DNA of 64,000 bases from Bradyrhizobium sp. Ghvi (GTDB taxonomy: Bacteria > Pseudomonadota > Alphaproteobacteria > Rhizobiales > Xanthobacteraceae). The notes under the pieces are model-generated. The model ran no database searches and was not told where the DNA came from. It saw only the letters and a program-made list of their open reading frames with translations. The position numbers were made by a program, and so were the translations under genes. Below, piece by piece: positions 9,342 to 17,731 of this stretch (positions are counted from its first letter, which is position 1; each line of letters opens with the position of its first letter). The stretch covers positions 124,001 through 188,000 of the forward strand of contig NZ_FOVU01000003.1 in the NCBI RefSeq assembly GCF_900115265.1. The letters are read 5' to 3'.

Positions 9342-11192
9342 TCACGCCCCCTCGAACTGCAACCTCGCCAGCCGCGCATAGAGCCCGTTCGCGGCAACCA
9401 GCTCGGCATGCGTGCCCTGCTCGACGATCTTGCCCTGGTCCATCACCAGGATGCGGTCGCAGGACAGCACGGTGGCGAGGCGGTGCGCGATGACAAGCGT
9501 GGTGCGGTGGCGCATCAGCTCCTCGAGCGCGGTCTGCACCAAGGTCTCGCTTTCGGCGTCGAGCGCGGAGGTCGCTTCGTCGAGCAGCAGCAGCGGTGCA
9601 TCGCGCAGAATGGCGCGTGCGATCGCGATGCGCTGGCGCTGGCCGCCGGACAGCGTCACGCCGCGCTCGCCGAGCGGGGTCTCGAAGCCATCCGGCAGGC
9701 GGCGGATGAATTCGGCGGCATGCGCGAGCTCGGCGGCGCGTTCCACCTCGGCGTCATCGGCATCGGGCCGGCCGAAGCGGATGTTCTCGCGGGCGCTCGC
9801 CGCGAACACGTTGGATTCCTGCGGCACCAGCGCAATGCGGGAGCGGAAATCGCGCGGGTCGGCTGATTTCACCGGCACGCCATCGAGCGAGATCGCGCCA
9901 TTGCACGGATCGTAGAAGCGCAGCAGGAGATGGAAGATCGTGCTCTTGCCGGCGCCGGAGGGGCCGACGATCGCAACCTTCTCACCGGGCCGCACCGCGA
10001 ACGACACCGCATCGAGCACGTTGACATCGGGCCGTGCGGGATAGGCGAAGCTGACGTGATCGAAGCCGACCTCGCCCCGTGCCGGCACCGGCAGCGCGCG
10101 CGGCGATGCCGGCGCCTTGATGTCGGGCTGCACATGCAAGATCTCGAATAGGCGTTCGGCCGCGCCTGACGCAGCCGAGACCTCGCCCCAGACCTCGCTG
10201 AGCTGGCCGAGGCCCGCGGCGGCGAAGGCAGCATACAGCACGAACTGGCCGAGCCGGCCCGGCGTGATCGTGCCGGTAAGGACGTCATGCGATCCGATCC
10301 AGAGGATGCCGACCACGCTTGCGAACACGATGAAGATGACGATGGCGGTGAGAACGGCGCGGGCCTGGGTCGACGTGCGCGCGGCCTCGTAGGCCTGCTC
10401 CACCTCGCCGCCAAAACGCTTCGCGGCCAGTCCTTCGCTGGTATAGGCCTGCACGGTGCGGATCGCGCCGACCAGTTCGCCGGCATAGGCGGACGCATCG
10501 GCCAGCGTGTCCTGCGCGTTGCGCGACAGCCGCCGCACCCAGCGCCCGAAGGCAACCAGCGGCAGCACGATCAGGGGAATTGCCAGCAGCACGAAGCCTG
10601 ACAGCCGCGGGCTGGTGATCACCATCATCGCCGTGGCACCGAAGAACATCATGAGGTTGCGCAGCGCAATCGACACCGAGGCGCCGACCGCGGATTTGAT
10701 TTGCGTGGTATCGGCGGTGAGCCGCGACACCAGTTCGCCGCTGCGCGCGGAATCGAAGAAGGACGGCGACAGCGAAAGCAGGTGCCCGAACACGTCGCGC
10801 CTGAGATCGGCGACGATGCGCTCGCCGATCGTCATCACGAGGTAGTAGCGCGAGGCGCTCGCGAGCGCGAGCACGGCAACGACCGCGATCATCACCGAGA
10901 AGTAGCTGTTGATCAGCTCGATGCCCTCGGGCGTCAGGCCGAAATCGATCATCCGGCGCACCGCGACCGGCACCAGGAGCGTGGTCAGCGCGGCGACCGT
11001 GAGCGCGACAAAGGCGAGGACCGCGCGGCCGCGATAGCGGCTCACATAGGGCGCAAGCGCCATCAGCGGGCGAAGCTTGGCGCGGCCCTTGGCGGGCTGC
11101 TCGATCAGCTCGGCTTCGACCGAGGGGGCTTCCGCCGGCGCGCTGTCGCGCGCGTCGCGGTACTGGTCGTCAAGCCGTTCCACTGCGCTCAT
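9342..11192 (-). CDS. ABC exporter, fused permease and ATPase (MsbA/ABCB type)
   Basis: Half-transporter of 616 residues that dimerises in the inner membrane and exports lipids, peptides or drugs. Six transmembrane helices occupy about residues 45-320. The nucleotide-binding domain follows with Walker [10 protein letters not shown], the signature [15 protein letters not shown], Walker [13 protein letters not shown] and the switch histidine in [10 protein letters not shown] start at the ATG at 11192, preceded by TTAGGT, rather than the upstream in-frame ATG at 11252. It is divergent from rpmE. Substrate is not deducible. Confidence 0.93.
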   Translation of the reverse strand: MSAVERLDDQYRDARDSAPAEAPSVEAELIEQPAKGRAKLRPLMALAPYVSRYRGRAVLAFVALTVAALTTLLVPVAVRRMIDFGLTPEGIELINSYFSVMIAVVAVLALASASRYYLVMTIGERIVADLRRDVFGHLLSLSPSFFDSARSGELVSRLTADTTQIKSAVGASVSIALRNLMMFFGATAMMVITSPRLSGFVLLAIPLIVLPLVAFGRWVRRLSRNAQDTLADASAYAGELVGAIRTVQAYTSEGLAAKRFGGEVEQAYEAARTSTQARAVLTAIVIFIVFASVVGILWIGSHDVLTGTITPGRLGQFVLYAAFAAAGLGQLSEVWGEVSAASGAAERLFEILHVQPDIKAPASPRALPVPARGEVGFDHVSFAYPARPDVNVLDAVSFAVRPGEKVAIVGPSGAGKSTIFHLLLRFYDPCNGAISLDGVPVKSADPRDFRSRIALVPQESNVFAASARENIRFGRPDADDAEVERAAELAHAAEFIRRLPDGFETPLGERGVTLSGGQRQRIAIARAILRDAPLLLLDEATSALDAESETLVQTALEELMRHRTTLVIAHRLATVLSCDRILVMDQGKIVEQGTHAELVAANGLYARLARLQFEGA

Positions 11193-11303
11193 GAGATCGG
11201 ACCTAAGGAAGAGAAGATAACCCCACATAGGCCGGTGCAAGGGTAGTGGCAAATCCGGTAAGTCCCTTAGGGGACGGCCCGGTTCTCAAGTCCCCACAAT
11301 GGC

Positions 11304-11332
11304 TTGTTTTAAGGGGGCCCCTGAGGTATAGA
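11304..11332 (+). promoter_or_regulatory. Candidate housekeeping promoter for rpmE
   Basis: TTGTTT (11304-11309) and TATAGA (11327-11332) are separated by exactly 17 bases, 62 bases before the rpmE start. A short GC-rich inverted repeat, GGCGCC-GGGCGCC, lies in the leader at about 11371-11383. Confidence 0.6.
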
Positions 11333-11394
11333 CCCCGCCAAATCCGTCATTCGATAGTCACTCAAGCAAGGCGCCGGGCGCCCTAGGAATTGCC

Positions 11395-11622
11395 ATGAAA
11401 GCCGAAATTCATCCGGATTATCATACGATTAAGGTCGTAATGACCGACGGAACCGAGTACCTGACCCGCTCCACCTGGGGCAAGGAAGGCGACACGCTGA
11501 ACCTCGACATCGACCCGAAATCGCACCCGGCCTGGACCGGTGGCAACGCCCAGATCATGGACCGCGGCGGCCGCGTCTCGCGCTTCCAGAAGAAGTTCTC
11601 GGGCTTCCTCAAGAAGGATTGA
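11395..11622 (+). CDS. rpmE: 50S ribosomal protein L31
   Basis: Large-subunit ribosomal protein of 75 residues that bridges the two subunits. It begins [20 protein letters not shown] and contains [12 protein letters not shown]. It has no cysteine, so it is the zinc-free (C-minus) form usual in this class. A strong terminator follows. The RcdA-like gene downstream is convergent. Confidence 0.97.
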   Translation: MKAEIHPDYHTIKVVMTDGTEYLTRSTWGKEGDTLNLDIDPKSHPAWTGGNAQIMDRGGRVSRFQKKFSGFLKKD

Positions 11623-11645
11623 TCCCGCCGAAAAGGCTGGAGACG

Positions 11646-11680
11646 AAAAACGCCCCCGGACAACCGGGGGCGTTTTTGTT
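11646..11680 (+). terminator. Rho-independent terminator of rpmE
   Basis: Hairpin ACGCCCCCGG-ACAA-CCGGGGGCGT followed by TTTTGTTTTG, starting 24 bases after the rpmE stop. The A run before the stem gives a T run on the other strand, so it may also work for the convergent gene. Confidence 0.93.
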
Positions 11681-11687
11681 TTGTACC

Positions 11688-11787
11688 GTCATTCCGGGAC
11701 GCGCCTCTTGGCGCGGGCCTGGAATCCATACTCCCGATCGTGGTTATGGATTCCGGGCTCGCGACTTCGTCGCGCCCCGGAATGACG
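11688..11787. repeat. Palindromic intergenic repeat, family B
   Basis: GTCATTCCGGGACGCGCC at the left is mirrored by GCGCCCCGGAATGACG at the right, with inner arms GGAATCCATA and TATGGATTCC. Other family-B copies are at 12656, 34071 and 61778. Confidence 0.8.
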
Positions 11788-11792
11788 ATGCC

Positions 11793-12302
11793 TTACCTTT
11801 CGAACGCGGCCTTCAACGCGTTGAGCTGCGGCACCAGCGGATTGCCGATCGACATCTGCTCGGTCGGCGGGCTGTGGATCGAACTGTCGAGGCGGCGCAC
11901 GCGGGTCTGCAGGCTCATCGAGCGATGGATCAGGTCCTGGAGTTGCGTCGGCAGCTTCTCGATGGTGTCGGCAGGGCCGGGATCGGCGGCGCTCAGCTTG
12001 ACCTTGGTTTTCTCGCGGTTGGCCTGGACCAGCGTCATCTCGCCTTCCTTTACGGCGCGGTGCAGCAACAGCCACGAGGCGAGCTGCATCAGGCGCGTGG
12101 TGAGGCGCATGCTCTCGGTCGCGTAAGTGAGGCTGACGGCCCGGTCGAGCGCCTTGGCCTCGGCACGGCCGGCCCCGTCGAGATAGGCGGCGGTTTCTTC
12201 GACGAGATCCATGCCTTCGCGGAACAGGGCGCCAAAGGCTGCAGAATTGGTGAACCGCTCACTGAGTTGAACGAGAGCACCGTCGGCTTGCAAACGTTCC
12301 AT
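11793..12302 (-). CDS. rcdA: DUF1465 family protein, RcdA-like
   Basis: A 169-residue, mostly alpha-helical cytoplasmic protein beginning MERLQADGALVQLSERF. It matches the DUF1465 family, to which Caulobacter RcdA belongs. There RcdA helps deliver CtrA and other substrates to the ClpXP protease during the cell cycle. The helical core (LTYATESMRLTTRLMQLASWLLLHRAV) and the charged C-terminal tail fit. Position beside rpmE is the arrangement I recall from rhizobia. Function here is inferred from the family, not shown by the sequence. Confidence 0.8.
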   Translation of the reverse strand: MERLQADGALVQLSERFTNSAAFGALFREGMDLVEETAAYLDGAGRAEAKALDRAVSLTYATESMRLTTRLMQLASWLLLHRAVKEGEMTLVQANREKTKVKLSAADPGPADTIEKLPTQLQDLIHRSMSLQTRVRRLDSSIHSPPTEQMSIGNPLVPQLNALKAAFER

Positions 12303-12454
12303 GGTTAACGCCCCTTACGCAACAGTTTACCTGTCCGGCTTTGGCGCCGGCTTATGATGAACAAATCATTGCGCGCGCGACGGGCGGAGTCCAGCGGCAA
12401 GCGAGGATATGGTTTCCGCGGGTCATTCCCAGGAATTCAACCGGAAATGGTCGC

Positions 12455-12483
12455 AAAAAAAGAGCCGCCGGAGACCGGCGGCT
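12455..12483 (-). terminator. Rho-independent terminator, minus strand
   Basis: Perfect nine-base stem AGCCGCCGG-TCT-CCGGCGGCT (minus strand, 12463-12483) followed by CTTTTTTTGCG. It is the 3' end of the candidate sRNA and lies 153 bases before the RcdA-like gene, so it does not end a gene inside that operon. Confidence 0.85.
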
Positions 12484-12560
12484 TTGAAAGTTGATAACAG
12501 GGAGGCGTCAAACAGAGTGGACAGGAGCCACTCGGTGTCCAAACGAGGACGGTTCAGTCA
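12455..12560 (-). ncRNA. Candidate small regulatory RNA with exposed CUCCU loop
   Basis: On the minus strand a perfect hairpin GAGTGG-CTCCTGT-CCACTC (12515-12533) presents CUCCU in its loop. A single-stranded GCCTCCCTG and then a textbook terminator follow. Loops exposing anti-Shine-Dalgarno pyrimidines before a terminator are typical of rhizobial trans-acting sRNAs. No convincing reading frame covers the segment. The 5' end is not fixed by the sequence; a weak TTACGC-N17-TTTATG lies upstream near 12560-12590. It could also be a processed 3' end of the DUF1192 transcript. The stretch 12303-12801 holds no protein gene that I can support. Confidence 0.55.
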
Positions 12561-12655
12561 TAAACTCGAAAGCTTAATGGCGCGTAAACGAGCTAATTTT
12601 TTGAGAGTTCGTTAGTCATGTGGGTCACTGGACGAGTGTAACAGCGCTCTCGGCC

Positions 12656-12774
12656 GTCATTCCGGGGCGCGATAGCCACGAGCAGAATGATGGCCCGTCG
12701 CTATCAGCGCGCCTGTTACGACGGTCTGTGGTTATGGATTCCGGGCTCGGCGCTATGCGCCGCCCCGGAATGAC
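12656..12774. repeat. Palindromic intergenic repeat, family B with insert
   Basis: GTCATTCCGGGGCGCGATAG at the left is mirrored by GCCGCCCCGGAATGACG at the right. An extra internal segment (about 12672-12725) includes a GATAGC/GCTATC pair. It separates the DUF1192 gene from the candidate sRNA. Confidence 0.75.
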
Positions 12775-12801
12775 GGTGGAGTTCGGCGCGACGCACAAAT
12801 C

Positions 12802-12993
12802 CTACGACTTGAAAAAACTGTTCGCCGCATCGCGCGAGGCGCGCTTCTTGGTGGCGGCTTCTTCCAGTCGGCCGATCTCCGTCTTCAGCAAAGCGATGCG
12901 CTCGGTCAGTTCCTCGACCGATAACAGTGAGAGATCCTGTCCGATTTCGTGGGTGACCTTCCTGCGCGGACGGTCGTCATCTTCGATCGGCAT
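12802..12993 (-). CDS. DUF1192 family small protein
   Basis: A 63-residue cytoplasmic protein, MPIEDDDRPRRKVTHEIGQD, followed by LSLLSVEELTERIALLKTEI and a predicted coiled coil. The start at 12993 is fixed by the ribosome site AGGAGGAACGACG. DUF1192 proteins are short, charged and of unknown role, common in rhizobia. The upstream in-frame ATG at 13062 lacks a ribosome site. Confidence 0.85.
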   Translation of the reverse strand: MPIEDDDRPRRKVTHEIGQDLSLLSVEELTERIALLKTEIGRLEEAATKKRASRDAANSFFKS

Positions 12994-13123
12994 CGTCGTT
13001 CCTCCTCTCGTCCGCGGACCGGACCACACGGCTTGATACACGGCTTGGGCGGTTGCCAGCATGGACCGCGCTGGCTAAGCAAAGGCCTCGTTCCACCCTC
13101 GCACCTTTGCTCAAGGACACATC

Positions 13124-14122
13124 ATGGACAAGCTGCCCGCGCAAATGACCGTGGTCGCCATCTCCAAGCCCGGCGGACCGGAGGTGCTGGTGCCGGAACA
13201 ACGCCCTCTTCCGCAACCGGGTCCCGAGGAGATCCTGGTCAAGGTGATGGCTGCCGGCGTCAACCGGCCCGACGTCGCGCAGCGCTCCGGCGCCTATCCG
13301 CCGCCGCCCGGCGCCAGCGACCTGCCTGGCCTGGAAATCGCCGGTGAGGTGGTCGCAGTCGGCAGCAACGCCAAGCGGCACAAGGTCGGCGACATCGTGA
13401 TGTCGCTGGTCGCCGGCGGCGGCTATGCGCAGTATTGCATCGCGCAGGACGCCCAGGCGATGAGCGTGCCGCCGGCACTGTCGATCAAGGAAGCCGGCGC
13501 GCTGCCGGAAACCCTGATGACGGTCTGGCACAACGTGTTCGAACGCGGCGGCCTGAAGGCCGGCGAGACACTGCTGATCCATGGCGGCTCCTCAGGGATC
13601 GGCACCATGGCGATCCAGCTCGCCAAGGCGTTCGGCGCCAAGGTGTTCGTGACCGTGGGCTCGCAGGACAAGGTCGATGCCTGTCTCAAGCTCGGGGCCG
13701 ACCGCGCCATCAATTACAAGACCGAAGACTTCGTCGCTGTCATCAAGGAAGAGACGGGCAAAGTCGGCGTCAACCTGATCCTCGACATGGTCGCCGGCGA
13801 CTATGTCGACCGCAATTATGACGCCGCCGCGGTCGACGGCCGCATCGTGCAGATCGCAACCCTCAACGGTCCCAAGATCACCGCCAACATCGCCAAGGTG
13901 ATGGTGAAGCGATTGACCCATACCGGCTCGACCTTGCGGCCCCGTAGTAATGCGGACAAGGCGGCGATGGTGGCTGCAATCGAGGCCAAAGTGATGCCGC
14001 TGTTGCGCGATGGCCGCGTCAAACCGCTGATGGACAGCACTTTCCCGCTGGAAAAGGCCGCCGACGCGCACCGGCGCATGGAGACCTCAGCACATATTGG
14101 CAAAATTGTGTTGGAGGTCTAG
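13124..14122 (+). CDS. NAD(P)H-quinone oxidoreductase (zinc-free MDR family, PIG3-like)
   Basis: Cytoplasmic reductase of 332 residues in the quinone oxidoreductase branch of the medium-chain dehydrogenases. The GroES-like N-terminal half contains GVNRPDVAQRSGAYPPPPG. The Rossmann half contains the nucleotide motif IHGGSSGIGTMAIQLAKAFG. No zinc-binding cysteine cluster is present. It likely reduces quinones with NADPH. AAGGACACATC precedes the start. The small divergent DUF1192 gene shares the upstream region. Confidence 0.9.
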   Translation: MDKLPAQMTVVAISKPGGPEVLVPEQRPLPQPGPEEILVKVMAAGVNRPDVAQRSGAYPPPPGASDLPGLEIAGEVVAVGSNAKRHKVGDIVMSLVAGGGYAQYCIAQDAQAMSVPPALSIKEAGALPETLMTVWHNVFERGGLKAGETLLIHGGSSGIGTMAIQLAKAFGAKVFVTVGSQDKVDACLKLGADRAINYKTEDFVAVIKEETGKVGVNLILDMVAGDYVDRNYDAAAVDGRIVQIATLNGPKITANIAKVMVKRLTHTGSTLRPRSNADKAAMVAAIEAKVMPLLRDGRVKPLMDSTFPLEKAADAHRRMETSAHIGKIVLEV

Positions 14123-14261
14123 GCCGCCGGGCCACCAAGCGAGGCGGAAACCCTTTGATTTTCCTCGCTTTCGTGGCATCTATCGCGAACCGCCGAACCC
14201 CTTCGGTCCGGTCTGAAATCGTCTTGCAGACTGAGTTTGCGTCGAACGCGGAGAACTGACC

Positions 14262-17138
14262 TTGCGTCTGATCAGGTGCCTCGCGCCCATTGCGCTGGGC
14301 CTCATGATTCTTGTCGCCGCGTCGCCTGCACGCGCGCTTGACGCCGTCAGCGTCCGCGGCGACGCGCCCGCGATCGACCTCACCAGCGTGCTCGAGCATC
14401 AGCGCAGCGACTCCGACCGCATCCAGGTCTCCACCGCGCCCGGCACCGACGGCATCGTCCGCCGCATCGAGGTGCGCGCCCGCGAGGGCGGCCAGAACTG
14501 GGTGGTGTTCGCGCTCGCCAACAACACCGACGACCAGCTCGACCGTCTGATCGTCGCTCCGCATTACCGCATCGTCTCCTCGGGCCTGCTGTGGCCCGAC
14601 CTCGGCCTGTCACGCATCGCGACCATCACGCCGTCCACGGGCGACCGGCCCGACCGGCAGGAGAGCCCGACCGCCGACGTGTTCCGCGTCACGCTCGACC
14701 CCGGCGCCGTCGTCACCTTCGTCGCGGAACTGCGCACCGACAAGCTGCCGCAGCTCTATCTGTGGGAGCCTGAAGCCTACAAGGACAAGGTCAATTCCTT
14801 CACGCTCTACCAGGGGATCGTGATCGGCATCTCCGGGCTTCTGGCGCTCGTTCTCACCATCTTGTTCGTAGTGAAGGGCAGCATCATGTTCCCGGCGGCC
14901 GCGGCGCTGGCCTGGGCGGTGCTGGTCTATATCGGCGTCGATTTCGGCTTCTGGGGCAAGGTGCTCGACATGTCGAACAACGCCGAGCGCATCTGGCGCG
15001 CGGCGGGTGAGGCGATCCTGGCGGCGACACTCCTGGTGTTCCTGTTCGCCTATCTCAACCTCAGTCGATGGCATGTGCGCTATTCGCACATCACGGTGGG
15101 CTGGCTCGCCTTCCTTGGTTCGCTGGTCGCGCTTGCGCTGTTCGATCCGGCGGTGGCTTCCGGCATCGCCCGCATCTCGCTGGTGCTGATCGCCTTCGCC
15201 GGCTTCGCGCTGATCGTCTATCTCTCGACTCACGGTTTCGACCGCGCGGTGCTGCTGATCCCGACCTGGTTCCTGCTGGTGGTCTGGGTGGTCGCGGCTG
15301 GCATGACGGTGGCAGGCTCCGTCACCAACGACATCGTCGGCCCTGCCCTGCTCGGCGGCCTCGTGCTGATCGTGATGCTGATCGGCTTCACGGTGATGCA
15401 GCACGCCTTTGCCGGCGGCGGCGCCACCACCGGCGTGGTCTCCGACATCGAGCGCCGCGCCTTGGCACTGGCCGGCTCCGGCGATCTGATCTGGGACTGG
15501 GACGTCTCTGCCGACAAGGTCTTCACCAGCCCCGAGACCGAAGCCCTGCTCGGTCTCAAGCGCGGCACGCTGGAGGGACCGGCGGCCTCCTGGCTCGAGG
15601 TGCTGCACCCGCTCGACCAGGACCGTTTCCGCGCCGCGCTCGACAGCGTGCTCGACCAGCGCCGCGGCCGCCTGGTGCAGGATTTCCGCCTGCGCACTCC
15701 CGATGGCCATTTCATGTGGTTCGCGCTCAAGGCGCGCCCGGTGGTGGGTTCCGACGGCGAGGTCTCGCGCGTGGTCGGCACGCTCACCGACGTCACGGAG
15801 CTGCGCAACGCCGAAGAGCGCCTGCTGCACGATTCCGTGCACGACAATCTCACCGGGCTGCCCAACCGCAAATTGTTCATGGATCGGCTCGGCGCGGTGG
15901 CGAACTTCGCCAAGACCATGCCGACGCTGCGGCCGACGCTGATGGTGATCGACCTCGACCGCTTCAAGCAGGTCAACGATTCCGTCGGGATCGCGGTCGG
16001 CGATTCCATCCTGCTCACGCTGGCCCGCCGCCTCACCCGTATCTTGAAGCCGCAGGATACGCTGGCGCGGCTAGCGGGCGACCAGTTCGGCCTGATCCTT
16101 TTGTCCGAGCAGGACCCGGCCCGCATCACCGCCTTCGCCGAAACCATCCGCAAGACGATCCGCGCGCCGATCGCCTTCAACGACCGCGAGATCTTCCTGA
16201 CGGCGTCGATCGGGCTCGCGCTGTCCGATCCTCAGACGCAACTGACGGACGAGATCATCAAGGACGCCGAGCTCGCGATGTATCATTCCAAGCGCATTGG
16301 TGGCGATCGCATCGACGTCTACAAGCCTGCGATGCGTGCGCGGAAGACGGACCGCCTGACGCTGGAGAGCGAGCTGCGCCGCGCCATCGAACGGCAGGAG
16401 CTGACGATCCTGTACCAGCCGATCGTGCGGTTGGAGGATCGTTCGGTCGCCGGTTTCGAGGCGCTGGTGCGCTGGGATCATCCAAAGCTCGGGCGCATGG
16501 CGCCGTCGGAATTCATCACCGTGGCCGAGGAGACCGGCCTGATCGTCGACCTCGGCATGTTCGTGCTCGACCAGACCGCAAAGCAGCTCTCGGTGTGGCA
16601 GCGCGCGATGCGCTCGCGCGAGCCGATCTTCGCATCCGTCAACGTCTCCTCGCGGCAGCTCTTGCGCCATGACCTCATCCACGACATCCGCACCGTGCTG
16701 TCGCGCTCCTCGGTGGCGCGCGGCACACTGAAGCTGGAATTGACGGAATCGCTGGTGATGGAAAATCCCGAGCACGCCGCGCAGATGCTGACGCGGATCC
16801 GCGAGCTCGGCACCGGGCTGTCGCTCGACGATTTCGGCACCGGCCATTCCTCGCTGGCGTATCTTCAGCGCTTTCCGTTCGACACCATCAAGATCGACCA
16901 GTCCTTCGTCCGCACCACCAATCGCGGCACACGGCCGGTGATCCTGAAATCGATCATCGCGCTTGCGCATGATCTCGGCATGGACGTGGTGGCGGAAGGC
17001 GCCGAGACCGATTCCGACGCAGTCGAGCTCTATCAATTGGGGTGCGAATACGCGCAAGGCTTCGCCTTCGGCGAGCCGATGGATGCCGATGCGGCGATGC
17101 GGCTGCTCACCGAAGTGCGGCTGGAAGCGGCGAGCTGA
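14262..17138 (+). CDS. 7TM-PAS-GGDEF-EAL c-di-GMP signalling protein with degenerate GGDEF
   Basis: A 958-residue membrane sensor. The order is: signal peptide 1-25 (cleavage after ASPARA); periplasmic sensor about 26-180; seven transmembrane segments about 185-380; PAS about 400-515; GGDEF 520-690; EAL 700-950. The GGDEF active site reads AGDQF (605-609), so cyclase activity is unlikely. The EAL half keeps E733 in FEALVRW, the DDFGTG loop and the following FDTIKID lysine, so phosphodiesterase activity is plausible and the GGDEF part may bind GTP as an allosteric domain. The start is a TTG with GGAGA eight bases upstream, supported by the intact signal peptide. Confidence 0.9.
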   Translation: MRLIRCLAPIALGLMILVAASPARALDAVSVRGDAPAIDLTSVLEHQRSDSDRIQVSTAPGTDGIVRRIEVRAREGGQNWVVFALANNTDDQLDRLIVAPHYRIVSSGLLWPDLGLSRIATITPSTGDRPDRQESPTADVFRVTLDPGAVVTFVAELRTDKLPQLYLWEPEAYKDKVNSFTLYQGIVIGISGLLALVLTILFVVKGSIMFPAAAALAWAVLVYIGVDFGFWGKVLDMSNNAERIWRAAGEAILAATLLVFLFAYLNLSRWHVRYSHITVGWLAFLGSLVALALFDPAVASGIARISLVLIAFAGFALIVYLSTHGFDRAVLLIPTWFLLVVWVVAAGMTVAGSVTNDIVGPALLGGLVLIVMLIGFTVMQHAFAGGGATTGVVSDIERRALALAGSGDLIWDWDVSADKVFTSPETEALLGLKRGTLEGPAASWLEVLHPLDQDRFRAALDSVLDQRRGRLVQDFRLRTPDGHFMWFALKARPVVGSDGEVSRVVGTLTDVTELRNAEERLLHDSVHDNLTGLPNRKLFMDRLGAVANFAKTMPTLRPTLMVIDLDRFKQVNDSVGIAVGDSILLTLARRLTRILKPQDTLARLAGDQFGLILLSEQDPARITAFAETIRKTIRAPIAFNDREIFLTASIGLALSDPQTQLTDEIIKDAELAMYHSKRIGGDRIDVYKPAMRARKTDRLTLESELRRAIERQELTILYQPIVRLEDRSVAGFEALVRWDHPKLGRMAPSEFITVAEETGLIVDLGMFVLDQTAKQLSVWQRAMRSREPIFASVNVSSRQLLRHDLIHDIRTVLSRSSVARGTLKLELTESLVMENPEHAAQMLTRIRELGTGLSLDDFGTGHSSLAYLQRFPFDTIKIDQSFVRTTNRGTRPVILKSIIALAHDLGMDVVAEGAETDSDAVELYQLGCEYAQGFAFGEPMDADAAMRLLTEVRLEAAS

Positions 17139-17171
17139 TCTGATCTCTCGGCTCGCGCGCAATATCAAACC

Positions 17172-17304
17172 GTCATCCTGAGGCGTGAGCCATGCGACGC
17201 GAAGCGGCGCTTGGCGAGCCTCGAAGGATGAGCGGCCGAGATGCGGCCGGGCCGTCGCCCTTCGAGGCTCGTCCTGCGTTGCAGGACGAGCACCTCAGGA
17301 TGAC
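17172..17304. repeat. Palindromic intergenic repeat, family D
   Basis: CGTCATCCTGAGGCGTGAGCC at the left is mirrored by GCACCTCAGGATGACG at the right. Inner arms GCCTCGAAGGATGAG and CCCTTCGAGGCTCGTCC and a small TCGTCCTGC-GTT-GCAGGACGA hairpin lie between. A half copy lies at 45773. Confidence 0.75.
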
Positions 17305-17323
17305 GGCGAGAGATTTTAGCGCA

Positions 17324-17599
17324 TTACCTTCGCCCGTCCTTCTTCCGCTTCGTGAACCGCACGCTCTGGCCATCCGGCATCCTGGTTGCCACGAAGCCGG
17401 CGGCGAGGCAGGCTTCGCGTTGCGGCATCTGGATATCTGGGCTGCGCAGGCTGTCCCACCATGAGGCACGGTTCGCTGCACGCGGTAGCGCAGCGCCGAT
17501 GATCTCCTCGATCTGCTCGAAGCTCAGCACGAATTCCGTCTGCTTCTGCCGCAACAGGTAATCCCGTAGCGCGTCGTAATCGTTCACTGCCGTCCTCAT
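17324..17599 (-). CDS. Small conserved protein, DUF7662-like
   Basis: A 91-residue protein with NDYDALRDYLLRQ near the N-terminus, FEQIEEIIGAALPRAA, ASWWDSL, and a C-terminal GFVATRMPDGQSVRF block. I relate this pattern to the DUF7662 family, short soluble proteins of unknown function. It lies between two c-di-GMP genes but on the opposite strand, convergent with the first and divergent from the second. The ribosome site is weak. Confidence 0.7.
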   Translation of the reverse strand: MRTAVNDYDALRDYLLRQKQTEFVLSFEQIEEIIGAALPRAANRASWWDSLRSPDIQMPQREACLAAGFVATRMPDGQSVRFTKRKKDGRR

Positions 17600-17731
17600 C
17601 CATCATCCGCGCCCTGATCTGCGCAAAAGCGTGCTCCGCGGAAACCAATCCTTAACTCATTGTGACGGCGCCGTCGCGGCTTAAACACTACGCAACATTT
17701 CAGGCGCATCCACTACGGTCAGGAGCAATCG

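Noticed and set aside
12305..12318. CtrA box before the RcdA-like gene
   Set aside because: TTAA-N6-TTAC has the wrong spacing and only one full half site; the consensus is TTAA-N7-TTAA.
15068..16672. Plus-strand alternate frame inside the 7TM-GGDEF-EAL gene
   Set aside because: It lies fully inside a well-supported multidomain gene and has low-complexity composition.
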